64,000 bases of DNA. Origin: Cyprinodon diabolis (lineage: Eukaryota > Chordata > Actinopteri > Cyprinodontiformes > Cyprinodontidae). The notes under the pieces are model-generated. The model did not search any database and was not told the DNA's origin. It saw only the letters and a list, made by a program, of their open reading frames with translations. The position numbers were made by a program, and so were the translations under genes. The stretch spans positions 25,778,837 through 25,842,836 of the forward strand of contig CM060069.1 of NCBI GenBank assembly GCA_030533445.1, in the 5' to 3' direction. This document shows positions 12,101 through 24,700 of the stretch, piece after piece. Each line of letters starts with the position of its first letter. Position 1 is the stretch's first letter.

Positions 12101-15100
12101 TTAAAGATCTTTTTTCTCATCAGTACTGGAAAACAACTCTTCTTCTATGGTTTATATGGTTAGTTGGATTAATTAATATGTTTTGTTCTGAACATATTTA
12201 TATGACTTTTAACAACTGTTAGATTACGGATGTCACAATCCAGTCCTCAAAGGCCCAAGTGTGGAACATTTCATATATCTCTCTGTTTTAACACACCTGA
12301 ATCAAAGAATTAGGTCCTTTGTAGGACTCTGAAGAACTTGACTTCAACAGAGGAGGTAATTAAACCATTTAATTAAGATGTGTTGGACCATGGAGATATC
12401 TAAAAGCTGCAGGATACCAATCCCTCCAGGACTTGAGTTTGACATCTCTGTCAGATACTGTATGTCATGTATATTATTCAGTCTGTAGCTGTTCAGATGA
12501 GCAAATATAAATTATTTGCAGTCATGTGGAAATATTAGTTTAGTTTGGTTTATTTTATCCTGTAACAATGTTTTAATGAGCATTCCCACTGTAAGCTGCC
12601 ATAGCACATTGAAAGTGGGAGAAACACAGGGCCGATACATCTACAGATTCTATTGGAACCTTACACGCATCATGGAAATTATTATTTTTTTTCACATAAT
12701 GGTAATTGTATGCACAAGTTAGAATTTATTTTCTTTAATACTATACATCTGAGCCACAACCACAATGTACGGCAACAATTTTCTACCAAAATCTAGGTGT
12801 CATTCACTGATGAAAGATAAGTAAAAGATATCAGCCCATTGTAAACTGGAAGATACAACAAAGCAAATTATTTTATTATTACAAGGATAAGAAAACAATA
12901 TATTATAAAGTATTAGATACTTTTTGTTGTTTTAAGAGTTAATTTCATACTTGGGTGTAAGAAATCGCACTACAATCTTAATTGAAGAAACATTTTAAAG
13001 CAAAGATTATCTTGTTGCATAGGCATAGGACTTTATTTTTTTAAAAGTGCAAATATCCTTTATCCTCAGATTTTGCGTTTTTAAGTTGCTTTTAGCCACC
13101 AGTTTTGGTGAGACTAATTGTTTGCCGCTGGTGTAAAGAAATTCTTAAATAATAAAGATGAGTGAGGATTTTGATTCAGTCTGTTTTACTGATATTGCAA
13201 AATCAGAGCATCACACTGAGAGACCTTCAGATATGTGTTCCACGTGTCTTCTGAACAAACGGGGCACACAGCCTTCTTAAACCACCCTTTTTTACAATAG
13301 TAACTCCACAGATGTCTAGAAATATTCAGATGGGCTTGGATGGAACTTGTTGTAATTATTTAAAAGGAAAACTGACAGCAAAAACTGGGCCTTGAATCGC
13401 TGAGTTTCATCCCTAGCTGTGTTCTGTACTCTCTTGCATTGCTGATCCCTGAATCCAAAAAGAGCTGTGACATTCATAAGTCAGGCTTACAGCTATAGGT
13501 GGGGAGTGAATGTCTTTAAGGTTTTATAAGTTCTTTATTTCATATAATTCAATTCAGTTTATTTATATAATGCCAATTCACAACACATGTCACTTTAGGG
13601 CACTTTACAGAGACATTGCAACCAGATCATACAGTCATATTTATATAACACAAATTAAATATGCAGATGTTCTCATAGAAAAAAAAACAAATGTTTTGGC
13701 AGAAAAATATTGTCAGAAAACATTAGGATTTAGCCTTTTTACATCAAAGATAACTTGTATGTTTGAGGCTTAGAAACACGAAGATCATCGTCCCAGCTGT
13801 CAAGCATGGCGGTGGTAGTATTGTCCCGAATAGAACCAGTGGGTGGCATAATGAAGACAAAGGAATACTCGCTTTTAGCTTCACGTCAAATGCACAGTAA
13901 ATATATAAACTTAAACAGTATTTCCTGTTTAAACAAGACACTTATGCATAAAACCCACCACAGCCTGGTTTTGAGTGGTTTATGCAAGTATTGATTCACT
14001 TTATCGGTTTCGTCTTCCCAAAGCCAGTCATGAAAGACTGGTGGACTGTGAATAAAAATGATAAAATCCTTGATAAAGAGGGGCAAAAGAAATAATTAAA
14101 AAAACAAAATTACTATTTATTTTACTGATCCCAGCTCTATGCTCTAATGTATTGCTTTAATTTTAAAATCTAACATTTGTTCCTGGTTATTTATTTTCCA
14201 CTAAAGGTTTTCAAATGCCTTCTCTTACTATGGGATCGTCTTGCTGACCACTGAGCTGTTCCAAGCAGGAGACTCCTGTGGAGGTGTGTGCAGTCCTTAT
14301 ACCTGATAAGCAGGTGAATCTTTTTTTAATGTGAACATGCAAAGAAATAAAACCGCCCCTCTTTCTTATAGTGACACAGGGAGCCAAAATTGAACCAAGG
14401 TGTAACCTTGAATGTAAATATTTGACATCCGCTGACTACAAGGATCTTTTATGGACAACCTTGGCAGAGTTCCCAGGTAACATTCTTGCCAGTATCTGTT
14501 TTCTGAGGTGTAGGTTTGAACTGAATTATAATGTGGCTGTATTGCGTATCACACATAACATAATGTTAATCGGCTAAACTTCCCATCATTTTTTTTTCTT
14601 TTTTTTAATCATAGGGCTGTTGGTCATCCTTTTTGCAGTCGATTATCTCGGCAGGAAGAAAAGCATGGCGATTTGTTTTTTCATGTTTTCTTTGTTTATG
14701 CTGCCCTTGTTTGCCTGCACTGGGAGGTGAGATTGTTCTCTGGAAACAACAGCAGAAAACTAGCACTTTGTAACCTGCACCATTGCTTACCTTCTGCTTC
14801 TTCTTGTTCTTCCAGGATAGCTCTTACAGTCCTCATCTTTATTTCCAGAGCTTTCATCTCAGGAGGATACCAAGTTGTTTTTGTTTACACACCAGAGGTA
14901 TGAACACGTTTCGGTACAAATTTTCCCTCTAGAGCTCCTCTAGGCTAACAACCTCCAGCACAGAGACTGGCAAGTATTTTGTGGCTTCGGTGACTGTGCA
15001 TCACATCCATGATCGCATCCAGCTGGTCATACCAATGGTTTGTCTTGCAGTCTGATCCTCAACGATTGTTTTGGTCCTTCAGCCTCTTGTAGTTCTGTTT

Positions 15101-18100
15101 CATTTTCTTGAGCTTTTCCCTCACCTGCTTTGTGGTGTGCATAACCTTTAGTTCAGCCATTTTTGCTCCAATCGTAGCATGGGTGCGATCATTGTGCGTT
15201 GCTGACTCAAACTCCCACTAAACATCCTCCTTAGCTAAAACGCTTAAAAGAGCTGGAACCTAATTATCTGTCTAACAGTCGTAACTTCTCCTCCTCTTCT
15301 CCATCATATGTTTAAGAAATGGTGGGTGCGTATTTCTTACATCGTGCAGACCCTTATCCATAAATCTTTGCACATTGTGGGGACTGAGCACTATAGTGGG
15401 GACCAACCTCTGGTCCACATGGGTACAAATGCTTTACTAGGGTTAGACGATAGGTTTAGGAGTAAGGTGTGAACTGAGTTAAGGTTAGGGTTAGCTATTT
15501 GCCCGTAATGGTTAGGTTTAGGGTAAGGGTCACGTTTAAGCTGTAGAAATGGGTAAGAAATGAAAGGAAGTAGCCTAAATTGAAAATCCCCGGAGGATAG
15601 AGAAACGTGTGTTAGTATGTGTGTGTGTGTGTGTGTGTTTGTGTGTACCTGTCTAGCCCTCAGAGTGAGAACCATTTTTCCAATTTCACCATCAGATTGA
15701 GAACCAGTTGTTGCAAAGTCAGGACATTTTGCTGGTCCTCAAAAGCTACTTTGCAAATGGTTAGGTTTAGAGCTAAGGTGCCAATTGGGTTAGGGTTAGG
15801 GTGAGGTATGCATTGGTAATGGTTACTGTAGGTTTAGGGTTAGTTTTAGGGTTAGGGCACAGAAAGGGTTGAAAATGACTGAAAATCAATGGGAGTCAAC
15901 TCATGGTCCTCACTACATATAGCAGAACGAGTATGTGTGTTTGTGTGTGTTGGATGTAACAAAACAGAATGCCAGTTTGACGATGGCGGCTGGGGAGATA
16001 TAACAAAAAAGAAGCCAGACAGTCCACTAATTATTGCTCTTTGCTACCCCGCCCAAAAGCCAGAACAAGCAGACAGAAGTACTGAGTAGCTTGAGGGTTC
16101 AAAGCTCTGTGAAAGGAAAGCACAGGTAATGCAAATTAGTCAGGTAAATCTGTATGAAAAAGCAAAGCTGTGGAAAAGGGGCTATAGAAATCTGTAGAGA
16201 AATCAAGATCTAACATATACACTTATTTTTGTGCTTAAGGTTTTTCCTACTGAAATCAGAGCCTTAGGAATGGGGACTTCCAGTGCGGTTGCAAGGATTG
16301 GTGCTCTTATTACACCATTTGTGGCTCAGGTATGCAGCTCTGCCATACACCTGAAACCCATGTTTACAGCATGGTATATAAACACATTAAAAACTTTTTT
16401 CTCACTTTCAGAACAATCACTATAAACATTCTTGTTTTATGTCAGTTAGAATAAATAGACTTCAATTTGCTAAATCTCAAAATAATAAAGTTAAAAAGGT
16501 ATTACTGTACTTTCTTCAAAACACATAAGTTTGCTTTCACTGAGATTGTATTGTCTAATTAATTTGGGAAAACAAAGATGGTGAAGATTATGATGTCATG
16601 ACTTTTCTAAATAGCTATTTATTTATATATTTATTTATCTTAGTTATTTTTTAAATGAAGTTAAAGCTACAGTGTGTAATAATTACAGGGATATACAGTC
16701 AGAAATGTAATATATTATACATAACTATGTTATTTATCATCATCTACGAGCTCAGCCTCTTAACCTTAATATTTGCGTTGCCTTAGAATTCGTTATTTAT
16801 AATTACATAGGAGCGGGTCTCGCACCCATGGAGGCAGACATCTTTGCGCTACGGCAGCGCAGAGCCAACAAACTAGCGATTGCGAGATCACCCATTACGC
16901 TCGAAAGTTGAGAGAGATGAACTGAGACGGTACTGAACACACAGACTAATGAAATACTATCTGTAAAATTATCTATGTAAACAAACCTCATCACTTGAGA
17001 AGGTAGGTGATGCGGACATCGTGGAAGACATTTTGTCCCGTAACGCTCAGCGCACTGTTGGGGGGAGAAGCGGTGGGGGGGAGATGTTCATGTTGCTGCG
17101 GTCTGCAGTCTGGACGTTAGATGTCGCTGAAAATTACACACTGTAGCTTTAAGTAACGCCTGATCTTCTTCAGTGACATCATTAAAACACTTTCTCTTCT
17201 AGTTTTAGTGGAACTAACTAGTATTTGAACAGATCATTTAGGCTACTTAAAGGTGTGTGGAGCCTTTTGAATGGTCAAATATAGATTTTAGTTGAAGCTT
17301 CGTCTAAAGTAAAGAGGTATAGATATGTAACTGATTAATGTCATCGTAACTGATCTGCAACAGAAAAAAAATTATTTGATTTTGATCTTTTTGGAGTACT
17401 AGTGGAAATGACCAGAGACACAGTGTTCATTGTGACCTTTCTTTGTAAATACCAGGGTTAAGATTATTTGTTAAAGTTGGGGTATTGTAGATATATCTCT
17501 ACTTCTGAAAACCTTAATTTTAAGATGTTTCTTAAGCAATAAAGAAAAAAATTATAATATTTTATATTGTTGACCACAATTATAAATGGTTACATCATAG
17601 ATATAAACACTTCTAATAGTTTTGAAGAGTTTTACTCATATTTCCTAAGAATCGGAGCAATGGAAACTGTTTTTTAGAAGTTGATAACAATTGTTAAATT
17701 ATGGTTCAAGTTGGTAGGTATTAGCTAGCAGGACAGTTTGGGTAAAAATTTTTACAGCTCAAAAGACAACCACCTTTCAAGTGGAGAAAATCTGCTGTAA
17801 GGGGAAAGTCTAGCAAAAAATCTCTTCTCGGTCATTTTATACTTTTGACTTGATTCCATTTATTTAAGTATTTTAAAAAAAAGCCAGATATTCCAGCACA
17901 CACAAGATTTCAGATGTTTTGCTTTTTTGTTATTTCTGTATTGTTTTATTCATTTATTTTTGGGCGTTAATTACCTAAATCTCATTTTGGACTCTCATTA
18001 TTTTACATTTACAGAAAACTGAAGGTTTATATACTGAACATGGTTCTACAAATGGCAATAAATAAATACTATAAAGTCCAAAAGACCACGGGTGATTGGA

Positions 18101-18973
18101 AATTACATATTAAATTGAATTTGATCCATAAATTGTACATGTCAGAAAGACACCATTTGTATGGTAACCTCTGTGGAATACCAACGCTCTTGTTCAATAT
18201 ATTATTTCACAGTAAAAGGAAATATTTAAGGTAGGCATCAATGAACTCTTAAACACTGTTGTATATCACGTTAAAGTTTATTCACATTCAAAAATTCAAA
18301 TTATTGCATGCATTATCCATCCAAGTTCATAATATTTTTGCTTCTACATGTCATACAATAATATGAACAGGACATGGTAAAAAGGAGCATGATAAACACG
18401 TTGTCTTATTGTCCATGTCCCTTTGTATATTTGAACCCTGCTCAATAACACTGAGCTTTCATCAAAAAATAGGAATGTATCAAGCTACACACTCAGTAAA
18501 CATACAGAGACAGTCAAATGTATTAGCAATATCACCAAAGATGTGAGGAAGCAATTTCGAATAAATCCTCCTCATCCTTTACAGTGAAATTTATTTTTTC
18601 ATAACTTCATGCTAGGAAAAAATTATACGTATATTAAGTCAGAGGGGAGATTATATTTAGGTGAGCATATTCAGAAACAGGAACAGTGTTAAAACTCTAA
18701 TAATTGCATAATGATGTACCACATAGTTACAGCTTTCCTGTCTCCTAATATGTTGTTGGTTATTTCTAGGTGATGCTCAGGACATCGGTGTATCTGACTC
18801 TTTCGGTTTACTGTGGCTGCAGTCTGCTGGCTGGAATCGCGTCCTTACTTTTGCCTATCGAAACTCTGGGCAGGGGTCTACAGGAGTCCGGCCTCGATCA
18901 GGAGGCCGTAGAGCAAACAACCAACATAACCCATCAGTCAAATGGTACAACACACGATATCCACCAGAGATAG
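9101..18973 (+). CDS. svop: SV2-related protein SVOP, complete 16-exon gene
   Basis: A synaptic-vesicle membrane protein of the major facilitator superfamily, expected to have 12 membrane segments; the substrate of the family is unsettled. Coding exons: 9101-9162, 9396-9529, 10699-10784, 10866-10964, 11068-11139, 11235-11359, 11460-11523, 11633-11758, 11845-11973, 12085-12158, 14207-14283, 14372-14476, 14615-14726, 14816-14897, 16240-16329, 18770-18973. All junctions are GT/AG and phases agree throughout, giving 546 residues against about 548 in human SVOP. Landmarks are [11 protein letters not shown] before helix 1, [19 protein letters not shown], the MFS loop [31 protein letters not shown] in the second half, [17 protein letters not shown], and [13 protein letters not shown] at the C-terminus. 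Identity is much nearer SVOP than SVOPL. The first ATG has an A at -3 and G at +4. The N-terminal 60 residues are poorly conserved, so exons 1-2 are somewhat less certain. Confidence 0.93.
9530..10698. other. svop intron 2, with a Tc1 fragment
   Basis: Non-coding. Besides the Tc1-like fragment at about 10180-10400 nothing else is recognisable. The open frame at 9778-9981 has no splice signals or similarity. Confidence 0.6.
10180..10400 (-). mobile_element. Tc1/mariner transposase remnant
   Basis: Contains CAGCATGATGCTGCCACC followed by GCTGTGTTTTACTGTGCATATGG, the reverse complement of the conserved Tc1 segment before the second catalytic aspartate, then sequence like the downstream GTCACACATA part. 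Many changes and lost frames show an old dead copy. Ends are not clear. Confidence 0.7.
12239..12446. mobile_element. Fold-back MITE (non-autonomous DNA transposon) in svop intron 10
   Basis: The two ends are imperfect inverted repeats of about 70 bp: GATGTCACAATCCAGTCCTC at the left and the reverse complement of AGGACTTGAGTTTGACATC at the right. The centre is AT-rich. The phrases (CAGTCCTC, AACACACCTGAATCAAA, GTGTTGGACCA) match a very common teleost hAT-like MITE. Target duplications are not obvious. Confidence 0.75.
12447..14206. other. svop intron 10 remainder, old repeats
   Basis: AT-rich and non-coding. About 13548-13680 resembles the teleost repeat that begins TTCAATTCAGTTTATTTATATA and continues with GCACTTTACAG. 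About 13770-13840 (ATCATCGTCCCAGCTGTCAAGCATGG) looks like a decayed Tc1 fragment. Nothing else could be supported. Confidence 0.5.
15360..15920. repeat. TTAGGG-rich minisatellite-like block in svop intron 14
   Basis: Two stretches (about 15435-15540 and 15765-15860) are built from degenerate GGTTAGGGTTAG and GGTTTAGGG units, separated by a TG dinucleotide run. The outer parts are inverted relatives: TATAGTGGGGACCA at about 15391 and TGGTCCTCACTACATATA at about 15904. This is a known style of teleost repeat that resembles telomere sequence but is interstitial and degenerate. Confidence 0.75.
15618..15638. repeat. (TG)n dinucleotide microsatellite
   Basis: About ten uninterrupted TG units followed by TTTGTGTGTA, embedded in the TTAGGG-rich block. 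The CA-strand reading produces a false T-H repeat peptide. Confidence 0.95.
16330..18769. other. svop intron 15, non-coding except a MITE
   Basis: 2.4 kb of AT-rich DNA. The only clear object is the TTAA-flanked MITE at 16665-17148. The open frame at 18040-18234 has no splice context or similarity. Confidence 0.6.
16665..17148. mobile_element. 484-bp MITE with perfect 16-bp inverted ends and TTAA target duplication
   Basis: The left end AGCTACAGTGTGTAAT is the exact reverse complement of the right end ATTACACACTGTAGCT. Both sides are flanked by TTAA (16661-16664 and 17149-17152). TTAA duplications are the hallmark of piggyBac-type transposition. The interior is GC-richer than the intron and has no transposase, so the copy is non-autonomous. 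The perfect ends suggest moderate age. Confidence 0.85.
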
Positions 18974-21379
18974 GTCAACCAGGAAAAGATCAATGGATGT
19001 TTTGTGCCTTCTAAGGAAACATTTGACTATAGAGTAATGGACTGAATTATAAGACTGATATAGTACCGAGCTGAAGGAAAAGTTTCATTACAGGACAGTA
19101 AATAACTAAAAGTCTGGTCTTTGTTTCTAGTGATGATAGAGGGATGTTTGTACTTGAACTGTTTTGTTTATTAAGACCAATAGAACCTGTATGTGCTCTA
19201 AGAACAAATTCAGAAAAATACACCAAACATTTAGAATCCCAAACTAAATGTTCACATTCCTCCTTCTGTTATATTGTTTACCTAAAGTCTTACTGTACAA
19301 AGTATGTTTGGATGAGAACCTGTAAGACATGTTCAAATGTTTGTTTTTGATTAACCACATATAGGAACATTTAAATTGTTTTACTCTACATGGTGCTGCT
19401 ATATTTCTGATTTAGAAAAATAACAAAATATCTATATCTTATCATTATGTTGCCTTTCTTAAGTAATCATATCCCATAAAATTTTCCACATTATAACTTA
19501 ACAGCTATTTATTATAATTTTGTTAATTAAAGAAGCACAACTTGAACTTCGAAGAAAATGTGATTTCTGTTTTCATATGAAATTTTCTCAAATAAAAATA
19601 TGAAAACTCTATTTAGGATTTGTCATTAGCTGCCTTCCACATTTTCTTATAACTATTTTTACTTTAAACATTTTGCTGCCTCTGCAGTTGTGACTTTGGA
19701 TGGCAGTTCTCTACTCGCACATTAACAGACTCATGTTTTTGTCCATTCTTCAGTGCAAAATAACTCAAACTCACTTTGATTTAAAAAAAGATCTGCAGCT
19801 ATATAGCTCTATTTTACCATTTTTATTCAGCTCTAAGCTGTTTTTATTTAACCTTCTTTGAGATCATCTCTTCCATTGGAATACATCTCTGGCTGCATTC
19901 TTGTTACCTTGAAGATGAACTTGTTACCCCAGCTCAACTCTTTAGCAGTCTTTAAAATGTTTTCCTCTAAAACTGCCCTAAATTAAGAATTACAGAATAA
20001 ATCCACTACCAAAGCATAATGCTGTCACCACAATGCTTCATTGAGGAAATGTTGTGTTGCTGTGATAAAAATCAGATAAAATAGGCCAGAGAAGTAACAT
20101 CAATGACTGTGGTTTTACCTCCTCATTATTGCAGACATTTATACCATGTTAGCTGTGCAATAAAATAATTATTTACATCAGAAATTGATGGATGGAAATA
20201 GAGTAAAGCTCATGTTTAAAGCTGAGTTCAATTCATTATTTATATTTGTTATAAAGTAATGTTTTTTTAATTATGTGGCTGAGGGAAAGTAAAAAAATGA
20301 ATATGAATAACAGGTATCTACTTATTTCTACTTATAGACCTACTGGAGTTGCTTAGTTACACAGAATAGGTTGTGAAAATTAAGCTACAAAATTCAACAT
20401 GATCCTATTGGTAACATAAATTCATGTATATATATATATAAGTGCTTATATTTTTTTCGATTAATAATCGGATAGCCAAAGGTTCCTTAAAGAGAATTTT
20501 TCACTAAATTAAACCAGGTCAAACTAAAACTTTTCCACTTGAGGAATCCTGGATTGAGCCTGACAGATGACAACATTATTTTATCTTAAATTCAAAATAT
20601 TTATATATTTTCTTTTACAATTTTGATGTGATTTCAGTGGCTTTCTCTGTCAGCTTAATACGTGTTGTAGCTCTGAATGGACAAAGGAATAACACTTTTT
20701 CAGCACCTCATTCTTCTTTGCAGGGCAGTCTTGTCTGCCATCTTGCTGCCAAGTTTCAACACGTAATGGCAGTACATTCAGTTTAATAAAAATGTATACT
20801 TCAGCAAGCAATGATGAATTGGATACTGCTAATCATGGGTGTAAATCACACCCATCATGGCGATTCGATTCAGTATCGAATTTCCTGACCCAACGATTCG
20901 ATTATTTTCGATACTCAAGAATACACCATACACGATAAGATTTGATTAATTGGTTACTTTTTTTTTTAACCTTACAGGCTAGAAAATGTTTGAAATGTGA
21001 AATAAATAAATGAAAGCTGTAATGTTGTTATGCATTTGAGAAACAACAGCAAATAACAGAAGTAGCAAAGTTGTTCCAGGAGCAAATGGATCAAAAGATG
21101 AAGATATTTGAAAATATATTTATTCTATTGTAATCTTATTTAATTTGATTATAATTTCTAATATTTTGTGACTAGTTTCTAATTCCTATAACTATAATTT
21201 AATTAAATACATGCATGAGCTTTATTTTGTAGGTTATTTTTTTTTCCTGTTACTTTTATAATTTCTATGTCAGTTTTATCTAACAGTATTCCTGCAGTAT
21301 TTTTAGTTGGAATAATATCAGCAGCATGGTATGGGAGTTCCTTGTCTGGTCTGTCACCTTGACAACATTGGCCCAATGA
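18974..21379. other. svop 3' UTR and svop-ssh1 intergenic region
   Basis: Holds the svop 3' UTR with a likely poly(A) signal at 19591. A decayed Tc1-like fragment lies at about 19990-20090 (CCAAAGCATAATGCTGTCACCACAATGC), and an ATTCGAT-rich degenerate repeat at about 20850-20950. DAO, which lies between SSH1 and SVOP in mammals, was not found here on either strand. Confidence 0.55.
19591..19596 (+). terminator. Candidate poly(A) signal for svop
   Basis: First canonical AATAAA found by eye after the svop stop codon, about 620 nt downstream, in an AT-rich context. The cleavage site is inferred. Confidence 0.5.
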
Positions 21380-21732
21380 CAGCTCACACGCGAATTAGGC
21401 CAGCCAATCAGAGGCAGCCGCCAAAGCTGCATGTCATTTCTGCTCCGCTTTGCTACCTGCAGCGTGTTTTGTTTGTCTGTCTGCGGTCATAACCTCTGGG
21501 ACCGCTGGCTGGAGTCAAGCACGAGACGTCTGCCATCCCCTGCCGCTCATGAGGGCTCCGGTAGCCACCGAGAGGAACCGGCGCGGGGTCTGTGGAGTCT
21601 ATTATTGCTGGAGGAGAATCTGACTAGGCATTATTTTTTGCCCGGTGATAGAGGCAGAAGCAGCGGCGCATCTTTCTCCCCTCCCTTCCCTGCTCCTCTG
21701 TTGCCCTCCACGGCCGCCGCAGTCCACCGACC
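21380..21732 (+). promoter_or_regulatory. ssh1: ssh1 promoter and 5' UTR, CpG-rich
   Basis: The base composition changes sharply from AT-rich to GC-rich with many CG pairs up to and past the start codon. A CCAAT box is at 21404-21408 (CAGCCAATCAGAGG). No TATA box was seen, consistent with a housekeeping-type CpG-island promoter. The start ATG at 21733 has ACC directly before it and G after, a strong Kozak context. Confidence 0.65.
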
Positions 21733-24700
21733 ATGGCCCTGGTGACTCTGCAGCGATCCCCCACCCCTAGTGGGGCATCCTCGGCCAGCAGCAGCGCGGG
21801 GGAGGTGAGTTAGGGAGCCGGGGATTGGGATGCATGTGCTGGATGTGAGGAAACGCTCCTGCAAGGACCAGTACAGTTTTTCCTCAGAGACCAATATGCT
21901 GCAAAGGCTGTTGTTTTGGGAGTTTTTGTTTGTTGCAGCTTTTGCCGCGGATTTGTAAACAAAATCCTGCAGAGGGGGAGGGGAAGCTGCTCAGGGTTTA
22001 GCTGTCAAAGTGCTCATTTTGCACTGGGAGCTCAGCTGGCTCTCCCTGCTTGTTTACAGGGATTTGCGCGCGCACAGCTTCTGCAATTTAGGAGAAAAAG
22101 CAGCTTTTTTTTTTTTTTACTTACTTTAGTCCACAAACTATGGCCTTTGCCTGTGGCCTATTTGTGATGTAATAAACCTTAGAAACAAGCTGTATTACTG
22201 AATGACTGATGGTTTTATAGAATTGGTTACCTTTCTAATGATGTAAAATTTGTCTGAAAAAAGCACCTATAAGCAGATTTTAATTCTGTCTGTTGACTTA
22301 TATGTTTTGCAAATTCTAAGTTCTGCTATGAATATTTTAAAAATAATAAATAGAGTTTTGGCTTTAATTTTATAACAAACCAAGAAATTAAAAAAAAAAT
22401 TACTTTAGTTTCCCATATTTGTGAAATACTTTTTTACAGAGCTGCAAGGAAAAGTTTATTATGTCATCTTCAGCATAATGGTATAATCAAAAAGGAAGAA
22501 AATGCCCTGTCTGAAGTGAGCTAAATACTTTTAAGGACTTAATAAAATTACAGTATACATCTGACCAGCAGATGGCGCTGTCTTATTCTTGAGAACTAAT
22601 TACTTCAACTGCAGCAAAACGTGTAACATTTAATGAATACAGATAGATACATTAGTAAATTAGATTAAAAATACACCTGAAACTGCAAAAAATACCGTAA
22701 ATTCTCACATAATGTTTGTTTGTTCAGTCCTGTTTATGTATAGGCAGTCTAGCCAAGAATAGTAAGATACTATAGTCAAAATACTAAAGTTTACATGAAA
22801 TTTATCAGATAATTTGAATCTTGACATTATGTTGAACTTTTTTTAAAATTATTTATTTGTGTGCAAATGAGGCAGGGTTGCTGCAAATTCTATTTTTTGC
22901 ATAATTTATCAGTGCCTTTAGTCTTTATTTGGGTCATTTATGCCATTCTCTGCTTTTATTTAAAGGTTTAGAGAATGATCTTTTATGTCTAGGTGGATCA
23001 TTTAAATAAGTGGTCCTCCTAATTGTCAATCATTCTGGTGATATGTCTACGTAAGGCGGTCCTACACGTTTTTCCCCGTTAGCTACCTTTTTCTGCGCAT
23101 GCGCACTTTCATCCACAAATCTATGGTGAGCTACGGTTCCAGACAGTCATTGAAGCTCACCTTTCTCACCGCGGTTCTATGAAAATGACCAAGGGTCATA
23201 ACAGAAAAGAAAGGCCTCAGACGAGGCAGATATATCTAATAATGCTCTGCATGAAGGCTCTCATCGCAAAGCATTATGGGATTTGCTGTCACGGCGGCTG
23301 TCACTACCCGATCCGTCCCGGAAGCATGATCCGTTCTGCACATCCGGTTCATTCGTCCTCGATTTTATTTTGTTAAAAATACCTATATGATGTTTTCCCT
23401 TCCCAAAAATAGTAAACATACTAAAATATGACGTGTTAAAGGTTAATAATGTATTTCTTGAGAAAATACATGCCTTAAAATCCTTTCTTTAATCAGCCGT
23501 CTGTGCCCGATCTGCACCGGGAAATGGGATCCTACGCTACTTCCAGGGGCTAACTTTTTTGGCTTTGGATTTAAACATAAATCTAGTGTTTTAGAGTTTT
23601 ATGTTTTCATTTCATTTTAACCTCATGCTATATAGTGTGTAATCTAAAGAAAGAAACAACTAAAATGCAGATAAACATGGTTTAGTCATATTTCGCCGGA
23701 CTGCTCTGAGCATGTCCGATGATGACGTCAGAGAAGCAGTTTAACGAAGAAAATGTAAAAAGCATAAAAGTTGTCTCACAAAAGTCAGAAAACATTTTTT
23801 ACAGATGTGTATTACTATTCTTTAGTGCGTTAAGGATAGAAATAAGTAGTTTTAATACCATTGTTACGGAGAACATAAATTAGTCTTTGTTCTTGTTGTT
23901 ATTGTTATTTATTGCCAGGTGCATTACACGGCCATGCCGGTTAAACTGTAAAGTAAAACAAAATTGCAATACTTAGTATTATATGTAATTCAAATTAAAA
24001 CAACCTAAATAAAACAAAACATAAACATAAGCTTTGAATAATATGCATAGATTTCACTCTTAAAAAACATCTCATCATAACAGACATCAACATTGAACAT
24101 GCAGTAAATAGCATTAGCATATCGCTAATTAGCGGCTACCCGCTAGCATCTTTGTTAGCACTAAACTATTTTCGGCCAAAACCTAAATATAGAACAAAAC
24201 ATATCTCCCGTTTGCTTACAACATTTAACATAGACTTACCACGTTGGGCAATATTTAAGGTAAGGTCATCTGTAGGTTTTATGGTTGAATTTTGCTTTCT
24301 TGGTAAAGCTAACGACACTGGAGGCTACTTCCGGTTTGCCGTTCCTTCTACTAATCCCTTCCAAAGGGGACTATAGAGCCCCCTAGTGGAACAGGAGGAG
24401 TGAATCCAACATCCCGGCCCCGATGACCTCAACAGATGGTCATCCCAGTACAAAAAATTGGTGAACGACAACCTAAACTTAGATAACAAATGTTAACCAA
24501 TTAGATTCAACCCTGTCACAAAAACCTTTGTATATGATAATAATTGGACTTCGAGTAATGACTAACAGTTTACCGTAATCTTCAACATGAGATTAAGTCA
24601 AAGTCATTCATAATATAACACATGCTAAAGGTAGTTAAAGTCTACTCATCCATATTTCCTTCTAGCAAACATAGCTTGTGTATGGGGCGGATGCAAGTCC

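Noticed and set aside
21631..21894. Minus-strand frame overlapping the ssh1 start
   Set aside because: It is a shadow of the GC-rich 5' UTR and first exon.
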